In this document: positions 51,401 to 62,100 of the stretch, piece after piece
Position numbering within the stretch: the stretch's first letter is position 1
Layout of the letters: every line of letters starts with the position of its first letter
NCBI GenBank assembly: GCA_002943765.1
Contig: PQWQ01000006.1
Span: 682,001 to 746,000 of the forward strand
Source: Psoroptes ovis
Taxonomy: Eukaryota > Arthropoda > Arachnida > Sarcoptiformes > Psoroptidae
Reading direction: 5' to 3'
DNA: 64,000 nucleotides
Made by a program: the position numbers and the translations under genes
The notes under the pieces: model-generated
The model's input: only the letters and a program-made list of their open reading frames with translations
Told to the model about the DNA's origin: nothing
The model's database searches: none

Positions 51401-54400
51401 TATATTTTTTAGGCTGTCATTTCATTTCACAATTCATTTATTCATTTCGCAATTCATTCATTTGATTCAATTCATTTATTTATTTCTTTTGTTATCTTTT
51501 TTATTGTTTGTATGCACAATGCTCGTTCATTTGCTTATGATTGCAACAATTTCAAAATTAGCAAAATTTTCTTAGCAAAACTTGATTCATCCATTCATTT
51601 TTTCATAAACTTTTATTATTATTATTATTTCATTTTATTCGATTATTATTATTATTATTATTATTCATATTTGCAGAATCATTCATTTTATTTCATTCAT
51701 TTCACAAATTCTTATGAATTTTGACTCAATTAGTATAATTTATCTAATATGCGTTCCAAAAACGGAATTCGTATATGTGTATTTATATGCATTTTTCACT
51801 CCTCTTATTATTATTATTATTATGATTTCATGAATTATTATTATTTTCATTTCATTTTTATGTTTACAAAAACTGCATTACAAGAATACAGAAAAGATGC
51901 TGCTGTTGCAGCCATAGAAACCAGCGAAACATCATCAAAAATTTGATAAGAACTTGTGAAACGAAAAAAAAAATGGAAAAAAAAATTCCTAAATTTTCCG
52001 TTTTGTGGCTGAATTTGTGGATTTTTCGCTTTGTATTTGATTTATGAAGTGATGTTTCCCTTCCTTTCTCTCTGATTTTCCTGGATTTTCCTTCCTTTGA
52101 TATTTCATTTGACTTGAATCTCTCTGATGAAAAGTGGAAAGGTTCAACATCCGTTGTGTGTGTGATTGAAAAATTTTTCTACCCTCGAAATTTTTACACT
52201 TTTTCTTCAAATAAGTACTGACACGCACGCAATCCATGCCATCACTGCTAATATTCACGTAATCGTTCTTGATTTATTTTTGATTCATTTTCCAAGATTT
52301 TCATTTCTCCGATTCTTCAAACATTTAATGCGTTTATTAGAATTTATTGGATTTTGAATCTTTTATATTTGATTTTTGATTCTGAGGTTTTTTCCTGATT
52401 TGAAATTTGATAATTGTACAAATGTTTTGTTGAATATTTTTTCTTATTATTACAATTTCACTTCTCTCTTGATGATGATGAATTATTTATTATTAGTAAT
52501 TGTCTTTTACTAATGATTTTTTTTGTATTTTTTCTCATGTCCAACGAATTGTCCCAATTTTCAATATGTCCAATCATCTGTCATTATTATGCTTTTTTGT
52601 TTGAATTCGCCATGAATAATTCATTCTTTTGTTTTTCATTCTGGTTTTTTTGGACAATGTATCGTTATCATCGCTTTTTTCGTTGTTGTTGTTGTTATTG
52701 TTATTAATAGCCATGATGTCAACAACTAATGGTTAGTATAATTTTTTTGTTTTGTTTTGTTTTTTTGTTTTTTGTTTTGCATATCAAATTTTATTTTTCA
52801 TGTTTACCATTTTCTCATTATTCTCTTTTTATATTTACGAATGAATAAATATTCATTATTTTTAGGATCTTATGTTTCAATCAATTTATTAAGTATTGTA
52901 ATATTCACAATATCAATTTCAATCATTATATTTGTTATATTGATTATAAAATTGACAAAAAATTCAAAGAAAAATGAAAATAATAAAGGTCGATATTTGC
53001 CAACAGCAACTAGTCCAAATGATAAAAATATTAATGCACGTTTAAATCTTATTCGTAATAATAATAATAACAATGATGGCAATAATAGTGTTGCTGGTCT
53101 ATTGGAAAAACCACCAGATCTTTGGATACATCATAATGAACCATCTGAAATGAGATTGATGGATAAAAATACTATGGATAATGATTCGACGAATAGTGGT
53201 AACAATAATTTGACATTATCCACAATCAAATCTAATATACTCGATCAATCATTTGCTAAAATCAAAAAAACAAATTCAACATATGGTGTGAATACAGGAT
53301 TATATGATGATATACACGCTAAAAGTCCAACATCACCTATGGAAAATATTGGTATGGCAACTATGCGTCGTTCATCTTCGATAAGACCCAAACCATCAAC
53401 TTGTATGGATCATCATCAATCATCATTGATGAACAGTATGATCACAATGGAGCCCTCTACTGGTCTTTCTCGACCATTATATCCTAAAACAAATCAATTC
53501 CCTCATCCCATAGATTCTATCGATTCCACCAACACCATAGCTTTTCATCATCATCATCATCACCATCATCTTCAACATTCTCTCAATAACCAACACAATC
53601 ATTATGATTTAGTTTCAGGTTCTAATGGTAGTGGCAGCCATATTGCATTAACTAATCTTCATGAAAGTCAAATTATGAACAGTGTAAACTCATCAAATTC
53701 ATATATGTCATCGGGGAATTCTTCATCCCCACATTCAGTAATATCCAATAATACTGTATTAACAAATTCATCGACTGGAACATCTAACATAACAAATAGT
53801 TCGACAAGTCCACCAAACACATCTATCTATTTAGCGAATCATAATCGACAACAGCAGCAGCAGCAACAACAACAACAACAAAAATCAATGATGATTAATA
53901 ATACAGCCGGAAATGTTGGACCAACACATTCTGCTTTGAAAAGTTTTGGCGTACCAACACCCCCACCACCGTTGCCTTCGTTAGCTACATTGGGTGGCTT
54001 ACAAAATAATAGTATTTATAATAGTATGTTTGTCAATGTATTTTGCAATGGAATTATTTTTAAAAGAATTTATTAATCACTCAGGTTCATTAGCATCAAT
54101 GGCTAGTCCTAGTAAAAAATTTCTATTAACAACAACAAATAATTTAAATAATGCAAACAATAATATTTGTGGTAGTAATTCAACATTAGCAAGTAATGGA
54201 AAATCTATTACAAATTATTCTGATGATCATTCAATTTCGGTAAATATTCATTATTCATTCAATGCACCTAAGATTATTTGAATTTTTCTATTCCTTTAGG
54301 CAAGTTTTAATCCCGATGATATTCATCAAGAAATGACCAATTTAGATAATTTAATGAAAGATTTGAATGCTTTGAAACCAAATAATAATAATCACAATAA

Positions 54401-54422
54401 CATTGAAATGGATTCTTGTTGA
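33422..54422 (+). CDS. fra: DCC/frazzled/neogenin-type netrin receptor lacking visible Ig domains
   Basis: Exons 33422-33737, 49604-50929, 52866-54023, 54085-54239 and 54300-54422 join in phase to 1025 aa (plus an optional 21-nt exon). Exon 1 holds a hydrophobic signal stretch (FIIFIIKIILQLNIIIYL, cut probably near AQS). The 1.3-kb exon encodes four fibronectin type III repeats. The linker DLDETQVPDQPSSLRL and GRTIGWGEG-like, STWSMAV and TSAPRDLT-like sequences align them with repeats 3-6 of DCC/neogenin. A TM helix (INLLSIVIFTISISIIIFV) is followed by P1 KPPDLWIHHN (about 629), P2 LKSFGVPTPPPPLP (about 904) and P3 NLDNLMKDLNAL near the C-terminus. Netrin binds repeats 4-6 of DCC and RGM binds 5-6 of neogenin, so ligand binding and signalling parts are kept. 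The four Ig domains and FN1-2 are not seen anywhere in the 15.9-kb first intron. Exon 1 attachment rests on phase and signal-peptide logic. AATAAA occurs at 54904-54909. Confidence 0.85.
35912..35969. repeat. 29-bp tandem direct repeat, two copies plus partial third
   Basis: The unit starting TGAATTTTTGTTCTGTTTTA is repeated exactly at 35912-35940 and 35941-35969, with a partial third start at 35970. This is a local slippage duplication. Confidence 0.85.
44125..44311. mobile_element. hAT-family miniature inverted-repeat element
   Basis: A 187-bp non-coding element with terminal inverted repeats: it begins CAGTCATTCTCAACC and ends GGTTGAGAATGACTG. Subterminal parts (CCGCGGCAC / GTGCCGCGG) are also inverted, and internal GGCGGCACAC-type motifs repeat. 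It is flanked by a perfect 8-bp target-site duplication ATATAGAT (44117-44124 and 44312-44319). The 8-bp duplication and the CAGNNNTTCTCAACC terminus are hallmarks of hAT elements. There is no transposase, so it is non-autonomous. Confidence 0.92.
48590..48675. mobile_element. Short mariner-like inverted-repeat element (putative MITE)
   Basis: A perfect 16-bp inverted repeat, GTCCGAAAAGTTCTTG (48593-48608) and its complement (48656-48671), surrounds a 47-nt unique centre. The GTCCGAAAAGTTCTT-type terminus resembles mariner inverted repeats. No clean TA target duplication is seen, so it may be a degraded copy, a solo palindrome or a hairpin-forming sequence. Confidence 0.55.
51885..51946 (+). 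other. Candidate alternative terminal exon of the receptor gene
   Basis: After the possible acceptor TTACAAG the phase-compatible frame reads EYRKDAAVAAIETSETSSKI and then TGA. The composition is coding-like in an otherwise T-rich intron, and no donor precedes the stop. Used as a last exon, it would give a soluble receptor ending after the fourth fibronectin repeat. The acceptor is weak; chance is possible. Confidence 0.25.
52711..52731 (+). other. Candidate 21-nt cassette micro-exon of the receptor gene
   Basis: ATTAATAG precedes 21 nt followed by ATG|GTTAGT. Its length is a multiple of three and it is phase 1 on both sides, matching its neighbours. It would insert AMMSTTN between the last fibronectin repeat and the TM helix. 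Confidence 0.4.
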
Positions 54423-55172
54423 TTCTTGGTAAAACGAATGTTGAACCTTGAAAATGTTGTCCAAATCAATCAATTGAATTTTTTGAAAAATTTTCTCTCA
54501 AAATGAAAAAAGAAAATCGATCCTTCCTATGTGTTTTTCTTGAATCAATTTATTTATATTTAAATTCATTTGAAAATTGTGTTCATTTAAATTTTTTTTC
54601 TCGCTCATTTTTCACATGCATTTTACATTTGTAAATAGTTTTTTTTTGAAAATTTTTTCCAAAGATAATGGAATGGATTTTGTGTAATTTAATTCATTTT
54701 TAAACGCTTTTTACCATTTTTTCGACTGATTATTATCATGCGGAATCATTTTTTCTGTCTTTGAACAGCAAATGATTGTTCAAAAGATTCTCGATTTTTT
54801 TTAAATTTTTATTTTTTATATTTTTCCATTATTCTATCATAATCAGATTTTTGTGTATCTTCGAACAATAACTGAAATTGCTATGTATTATATTAATTTT
54901 TTGAATAAAATTTTACAAAAATTAATTTCAAATTGAATTTTTTCTGTCAAAAAAATTATTCAAATTCACTTGGACTCGTACTTTGTGAAAGGACCATGGC
55001 AAAAAGAAAATATTTTCTGCACATGCGCTTTGATAGCCAGAAGAAAATGCTTGTGTGTCACCAACTTCCCGCATATGTTCTTCCTCTAACAAACACTCAC
55101 GTGTAGTGTTTTTTCAAAAATTTAATTTTTCTTGTTAATTTGCCCATTTTGTTTTGTTTTTATTCAGTAAAA
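54423..55172. other. Receptor 3' UTR and RPL4 promoter region
   Basis: Contains AATAAA at 54904-54909 for the receptor. On the RPL4 side there is an E-box-like CACGTG at 55098-55103, about 70 bp before the start codon. No gene is seen. Confidence 0.6.
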
Positions 55173-56832
55173 ATGGTAATTTATTATTTTTCATATTAAA
55201 TTATTTGAAATATAATTCAGTTTTTTTCATAAATTCATCAGGCTACTGCAGCGTATCGTCCATTAATCTCTGTTTATGATGAAAAAAATGCTAGCACTGG
55301 AACCACAGTAAAATTACCAGCGATATTTCGTGCACCAATCCGTACTGACATTGTCAATTATGTCCATACTAATATTCGGAAAAATCGTCGTCAACCTCAT
55401 GCAGTATCGAAAGAAGCAGGTAATTTTCATCTTTGATTCTAATCCTTAATCAAAGCTAATGATGAAACAAAGTTTGGTCCGTGTTTATGATTTTCTCATG
55501 ATCAAAAATGCCACTATGTGGTAATATTCTGACTGCTTCTGTTTTTAACTTGCTGAATTTTTTATCATTTTCAAAACTAATATTCTCTTCATTCAAAATA
55601 GGTCATCAAACTAGTGCTGAATCATGGGGTACCGGTCGAGCTGTTGCCCGTATTCCACGTGTTCGTGGCGGTGGTACTCATCGATCTGGTCAAGGTGCTT
55701 TCGGTAACATGTGTCGTGGTGGCCGAATGTTTGGTCCCCTCCGTGTTTGGCGACGTGTTCACCGAAAAGTCAATCGCAATCAACGTCGTTATGCAGTCGT
55801 TTCAGCCATCGCTGCATCAGGTGTTCCATCAATTGTCATGAGCAAAGGTCATCGCATTGATGAAGTACCAGAGTTTCCCTTGGTTGTGACGGACAAAATT
55901 CAAGAAATGACCAAAACCATGCAAGCCGTTGAATTTTTGAAAAAAATTAATGCTTGGCGTGATATTGAACGTGTCTATCGATCAAAACATTTTCGTGCTG
56001 GCAAAGGTAAAATGCGTAATCGTCGTCGTGTACAGCGATTAGGTCCTGTCATTGTATACGGAACTGATAGCGGATTGACGAGAGCTTTCCGTAATATTCC
56101 CGGCGTCGAATTAATGAATGTAGAAAAATTGAATCTTTTACGTTTGGCACCTGGTGGACATGTTGGTCGTTTTGTAATCTGGACTGAAAGTGCATTTCGC
56201 AAATTGGATGAAATCTATGGTACATGGAAAGCAGAATCTAAACAAAAACGTGATTACACATTACCACAACCAAAAATGGCTAATACCGATTTATCACGAT
56301 TATTGAAATGTGATGAAATTCAAAGCGTACTTCGTCCACGAATGTATGTATTATTAATTTATTGTTAAATAATCTCAGCTAACACCTAAACTGATGTAAA
56401 TCTCTACTACTGGGTTTTGATTGTAATGATAGCATTCATTATTTCTGAATCATTTTAACCTTTCAACTATTCATTGATTATTTTATTTATTTTAATCATT
56501 TCATTATTTTTCATTTCAAAATCAGAACTCAAGTTTTACGTCGTTCAGTCAAACGTAATCCGCTCAGAAATCCATTGGTCATGAGACGATTGAATCCATA
56601 TGCATGGATATTGAAAACACAATCTCGTGCCAACAATTTACGACGACGACGTGCACGTGAAATTATTCGTCGCCATAAAGCTGGTGAAAAGGTTGATCAA
56701 AAATCGGTGGAAAAAGCGACAAAGTTGTTGGGTATCAAACTCCGAAAATACAAGGAATATAAACTGGAAAGATCGAAAAAAAATCAATCAAAAAAAGAAG
56801 CAAAGAAAACCATTAAACAACAGAAAAAATAA
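55173..56832 (+). CDS. RPL4: 60S ribosomal protein L4 (uL4)
   Basis: Four exons: 55173-55175 (only the ATG), 55242-55419, 55602-56343 and 56526-56832, giving 409 aa (human 427). Splitting directly after the initiator codon is common in ribosomal-protein genes. Conserved sequence: MATAAYRPLISVYDEKN, APIRTDIVNYVHTNIRKNRRQP, GHQTSAESWGTGRAVARIPR, GTHRSGQGAFGNMCRGGRMF, KGKMRNRRRVQRLGP and LAPGGHVGRFVIWTESAFRK. The eukaryotic C-terminal extension is Lys/Arg-rich. uL4 lines the peptide exit tunnel of the large subunit. The second intron carries a U18-type C/D snoRNA. AATAAA lies 9 nt after the stop, and the gene converges with IFT74 with 115 bp between stop codons. Confidence 0.98.
55453..55538 (+). 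ncRNA. SNORD18: U18 (SNORD18)-type C/D box snoRNA in an RPL4 intron
   Basis: Box C ATGATGA (55459-55465), guide TTTGGTCCGTGTTT (55473-55486), D'-like ATGA, C'-like ATGATCA (55498-55504) and box D CTGA (55529-55532), closed by a short AAGC/GCTT terminal stem. The guide is complementary to the universally conserved large-subunit rRNA sequence AAACACGGACCAA, and the fifth base upstream of D' points to the A of ACACGG, the U18 target. U18 is hosted by the same ribosomal-protein gene (L4, formerly L1) in vertebrates, which supports orthology. Confidence 0.88.
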
Positions 56833-56840
56833 ATTAATTG

Positions 56841-56846
56841 AATAAA
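56841..56846 (+). promoter_or_regulatory. Polyadenylation signal of RPL4
   Basis: AATAAA immediately downstream of the RPL4 stop, followed by a T-rich tract. Confidence 0.65.
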
Positions 56847-56947
56847 TTTTTTTTCTTTTTCGAATATTATTTTGTATTAATATATGATTTGAATTGAAAA
56901 TAAAGATGCAAGAATTCAAAATCATAATTGAGTAATAATTCAAATTT

Positions 56948-58640
56948 TTAAAAGCCGATCAAACTTTGATTATATTTTTTCACCGTGTCCATAATCATAG
57001 ATTTCATTTCATCAATCATTTGATTATTATCATTAGATTTTAATTGATTATTAATGCGTAATATCTCACTCAATTCTTTTTCCAATTTCAATAGCTGTTG
57101 ATATGATTCATTTTTATCGAATTTCAATTCAATTTCTTTTATTTCACTGATCAATTTTTCATTGTCGATTTTAAGCTCTTCAATAGTCAAAGTCAATTTT
57201 TTCGATTCATTTTGTATTGTTTCAACATTTTTCTGAATTTTTTCTTTCAAATCATTTATATTTGAATATAATTTAATGCCATCTTTCAATTTATCGATAC
57301 GTGTTGTTAATGTTTCTTTTTCTTGTTCATATTTATCTTTATTTTGTTTATTTTTATGAATTTCCAATTCTAATTTACGTTTTTGTATTATAGTTTCATT
57401 AAGCGCTTGATTTTCATTCATATCGAAATCGTTGGTAATCCTTTTGATTTCATTCAGATATTTGAATAAACGTGATAATTTATTAGTTAAATCATTAATC
57501 TCATTATTAATCGATTCTAATTGTTCAATTGCTAATTTTTTACGATTATTATAATCAATAACAAAATCATTGAATATTTTATCTTGTTGTTTTAGATCGG
57601 AAAATTTTGCCAATTTATCTGGATCATTATTGATACTGTTATAAAATTCAATCTCATTGTTTATTTGATTTTCCATTTGCAATAATTGTTCAATTTTATT
57701 TTGCAATGTATTTATGTAATTATTATCACGTTTGACTTGTGCCAATAAATTTTTGCGTTCATTTTCTTCAGCATTTTCATCATAAGCATGATCGTTTTCG
57801 TTTTTATTGCGACCACTTTTACTATTCAATAAATTTGATTTTTGTTTTTCTAAATTTTTCTTCTTTTCCATTGCTTTGATTAATTCCATTGTAATTAGAT
57901 TGTTATCATTCACGATTTTTTCTTCGATTTCATTTTTTTTCGTACGCCACATATTAATCTCTTGTTCAATTAGATGACATTCTTTTGTCAATTCATTATT
58001 CATTTGTTGCATCAAATCAAATTCATTCATTTGTGCTGCGCTGAATTTACTTTTTACGATATTAATCAATTTTTGAATCTCATTCATTTTTTCATCATTT
58101 TGTTTAATTAAATTTTCAATATCATGCAATTTTTGATAATCGTTTTCAATCTAAAGTTTAATCATAAAAAAGCAAGAATTTTTTTTTATAGAAAAATAAT
58201 CAATCAATTTAAGCTCTTACATTAGCAGTCAATGCTTGATTTTCGTGATTAATTTCATTGATATCATCTTTGATTGATGATAATTCATCATCGATACGCA
58301 TTCGATCCACAAATTCATTATATGTCATCAATTCAATAGTCAATTCATTCAATTCACGTGCAAATGTTTCAGCTTTTTGCCGATAAACATTGATACGCTG
58401 CTCTTCTTTGGTCATAATTTCACATTCTCGCAATAATTGATTATTTTCATTGTTTAATTCATTGATTCTCATCCGTAATAAACCAATGAAATAACTTTTA
58501 TCTTGAATTTGTCTTCGTAATGCTGTTTTACCTCGGGATGATTTTGGTGCCGTCAAACCAGTGCTCGTTGATACTGAGCTTCGATATGATGATGTTAATG
58601 GTCTACTAGTAATCGGACGAGCAGATTTCATCATTTCCAT
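56948..58640 (-). CDS. IFT74: Intraflagellar transport protein 74
   Basis: Two exons (58640-58221 and 58150-56948) give 540 aa (human 600). A basic Ser/Thr/Arg-rich N-terminus (ARPITSRPLTSSYRSS) corresponds to the tubulin-binding tail. The diagnostic block RRQIQDKSYFIGLLRMRINE follows, and then a nearly continuous coiled coil to the C-terminal VKKYNQSLIGF. IFT74 pairs with IFT81 in IFT-B, carries tubulin and is needed for cilium assembly. Mite sperm are aflagellate, so the expected site of action is the ciliated sensory neurons (inference from the assumed organism). An X-box-like element lies about 130 bp upstream of the ATG. The N-terminal MEMM has three possible starts within four codons; the first is taken. 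Confidence 0.93.
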
Positions 58641-59144
58641 TTTAGATATTCAATAAAATGATGTTAAAATGTTTGAATTAAAAGAAAAATTCATTCGATA
58701 ATCTATGATAGATTTTAGAAAGTTTTCATTTGAACAATAATCATTTTTAAAAGGGAATAACAAATGTCCAATTCCCATGACAACCAGCTAATACACATAT
58801 TTTAGATCATTCAACAAAATGATCAAGGAAAAAATTCAAACTTCAAATTTTAACGCGCGCACGCTTCGTTTTCTATGAGCAGTTGTTTGGAACACGATGA
58901 AGAAAACAAATTTTTCTTTTTTTCAGAGAAAAAATGAAGAAATCAAATTCGCTCATAACATTGCCGTTTATACGCCTCAAATTTTCTTATTTCATAATTT
59001 ATTTATCATGGTGATTTGAAGATAAATATTATATACATATCCATATTTATTGGTATATGAATTTATTGTTTACACATTCGAACATCTTCATCATGTTGTT
59101 GTGAAATGTCTGTGTTTCTTTTAAAATTCTCATAAGTGTACAAA
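58641..59144. promoter_or_regulatory. Bidirectional promoter region IFT74 / DENND5
   Basis: 504 bp between divergent start codons. It includes the X-box-like element at 58771-58784 and a CpG-rich AACGCGCGCACGC near 58852-58864. Confidence 0.55.
58771..58784. promoter_or_regulatory. X-box-like (RFX) element upstream of IFT74
   Basis: ATTCCCATGACAAC matches 12 of 14 positions of the RFX X-box consensus GTTNCCATRGNAAC. It lies 131-144 bp upstream of the IFT74 ATG, within the usual distance for cilia genes. Confidence 0.6.
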
Positions 59145-62100
59145 ATGGCTTTAAAATCACCAAAAATCAATGAAATGATGGTTCCATCTAGTCCTCGAAG
59201 AAGCCGAAAGTAATTATTTCGATCATAATTTAACATTTTTCTTTTTTAATATTAATTTATACATTTGTTCATTATAGAAGTGAAAGATTAAAGATGCTCT
59301 CACAAATTACCATATTAGATGGTACTATGGATGGTAAAATCAATGTTAGCTTAAAGATTGATGATTGTCCATCGGTTGATGATAGCTCGCTTTCATTATT
59401 AGCCATGCCTGATGGTCCATTCATGAAATCTGATCCAATTAAACCCACTTTTCATCCATTTGTTATTACAGTGCAGAATGGTCAAAGAATTTATGGTGGC
59501 AGTTATATATTTGGTTTGAAGCAAATCGTATTGAATAGTACTACCAATAATAATAATGATAATAATGTTGATGAAAAACATTGCAAAATTGTGTATATTA
59601 GTCGTGCGCTAGTCGCATTGACAATCAGACCATTAGTTGATCAATTAAAAAAATTATTAGAATGGTGTGTCAATGAAGGTGGTTGTAATCCACGCTGGCT
59701 ACGCTGTTTGACAAATATTAGACTGCCACAGAAAGGTAAATTCATCATTATTCATTTACCTGATCTCAAATCTATAAAAATCAACAATAATAGTTTGGAC
59801 AATGATGAAGATTGTAAATCAAATAATTCAAATATTGAAATATCCGATTCTGTTATTATATTTAGACCTTTGAACGTATATTCAATATTTGATTATTCTT
59901 TTCGTATATTATTGACAAATGTTATTACATTTGAGAATTTATTACTATTATTCAGTTGTGCATTAATGGAATATCAAATATTAATTGTCAGTGATTCTTA
60001 TTATAATTTAATGTTAATATCTGAATGTTTGATTACTCTCCTAAATCCATTCAAATGGCAACATGTTTATGTGCCAATATTGCCGAGTAAGCTTGGTTTG
60101 CATTATTTAGATGCACCAACGCCATTTATAATGGGTATTAATTCACGTTTGAAAAATTTCATCAAATCTAAACGTATTGCTTGTTATTTTGATTGTGATA
60201 ATAAGAATTTAGAATTGAATATTGATCAAAATGATTTACACTTACCACCATTCATTGAAGAACTTCGTAATGATTTAAATGATTTATTTTTAAGTGATAC
60301 TAGATTATTACTATATTCATCATCATCTTACCAAGATCAATCTACAATTAGTGATGCATTGAAAAGAATGACTCAATTAACACAAAAATATAATTTTTTA
60401 AGTGAAAACAATGAATTTTCATGTTTAGATGATATAAAATTGAATCAAATTATACGAATGTTATTTTTTAATAAAATTAAAAAATATATTCTAAATAATT
60501 ATCAACATTATATACGTTTCGTATCTGATCCCAAGAAAGAACAAATAAGATTCGACACTGTTTCATATTTATCTGATCAGCCATTATCAATGAGACCATT
60601 TTTACAAACATTCGTTGAAACACAGATGTTTACAACATTTATTGATGAAGCTAGCAAAACATCATTAAAAAAAGTTAAATCAGAATTCAATGACATGATG
60701 AATGATTCATTCTATGATATCAACAATGAAGATGATGATGTTGATGACCAAACAAATTCAGTAGAGTATTGTAAAAATTTAATAGATGCCCGCTATCAAA
60801 TTGCACAAAACATCAATTTGATCGAGCTAGAAGACTTAAATTATCATTCATCAGCCATATCAACGCCCACATATTCACCATCGCCATTAAAAAAGCGTTC
60901 AGTACCTAATTTATCATCAAATAATTTAAAAATTACTGCCAAAAATTCCATAATAGCATCACCTTCAGTTCATATTCCAGTAGCATTGACGGGACCAACT
61001 AATTGGAAAGTGGTTGAAACATTATTGAAAGAAGTCAAAATCAAAACAAAGAGAATTTTATTGGCCAAAATGCATTCCGATGAAATCGGATCTTTCATCT
61101 CAGCAACAACAGCTAATACTCATCATCAAACCGAAGATAATACACTCATCACATCACTTTGTGATCTTATAGAGAGGATTTGGTCACATGGACGCATACA
61201 AGATAATAATTTCAATATTAATCAGACAAATTGTTGTCCATTTTGGTCACACATAAATGCTTATTTTCAAATATCAATGAATGAAAATGGCAATCAAAAT
61301 AATTATAATAATATAAAAATGACAAATTCAAATGATGAGTATCTTGAATCATCGACCACCAAAAATGATGATCAACCTGATAGCTTAGTTGGTTGGATAT
61401 CAATCAAAAAACGTATCGATTCATTATCTCAATTATCATTAGATCAGACGAAATTGTTATCTTCCAAATATAACAATAGTTCACTACAATCAAACTGTTA
61501 CCGTTCAATACCATCCACATTATCATATGATTATAAATCAATTTGTCAAATGAATGATTTGAAAACGGATGTTGGGAAAAGTCGTGCATTCATACGTTTA
61601 TCATTGGAAAGAAAATTATTAAGCAAACATTTGCGTACTTTATTGTTTAATCAAGAATTATTACAATCATTGTATAAACGTTATTCATTTTTACGTTGTG
61701 AAGATGAGCGTGAACAATTTTTAACCCATTTGTTAACATTGAATGCTGTCGATTTGTATTGTTTTACTAATACATTCACAACCAGCACATTGCCATATAC
61801 ATTAGTCATTTGTACACCTTCACAATTTGTTGGATCCATTACAATCAATGGAATATCTAATCAAACAAATGAAACAATTTTCATTGATAATAATCATGAT
61901 AATTTCAAATTTGAACATAAAAACTTTGGCCACATATCAACAATGTCATTATGTGTAAAATCTAATCAAAAAATTTATATTGAAAAATGTTTTATTCGGA
62001 ATGATGTCACAAATATGTTATTTAAATTTGAATGTAATAAATGGTTAGGCAAAAACATAGATGATGGTTCTATTGAACGTATATTGATTGGTGAACATGT

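Larger units (their letters stand above)
50930..52865 (+). other. Intron before the receptor transmembrane exon, with candidate small exons
   Basis: A 1.9-kb intron from CCGG|GTAAAT to TTTTTAG. T-rich, with TTA/ATT microsatellites near 51620-51670 and 51800-51840. Two exon-like pieces are listed separately. Confidence 0.65.

Noticed and set aside
56344..56525. Second C/D snoRNA in the last RPL4 intron
   Set aside because: The intron is long enough and has CTGATGT and CTGA boxes, but box C is imperfect, no terminal stem forms and no rRNA-complementary guide could be recognised.
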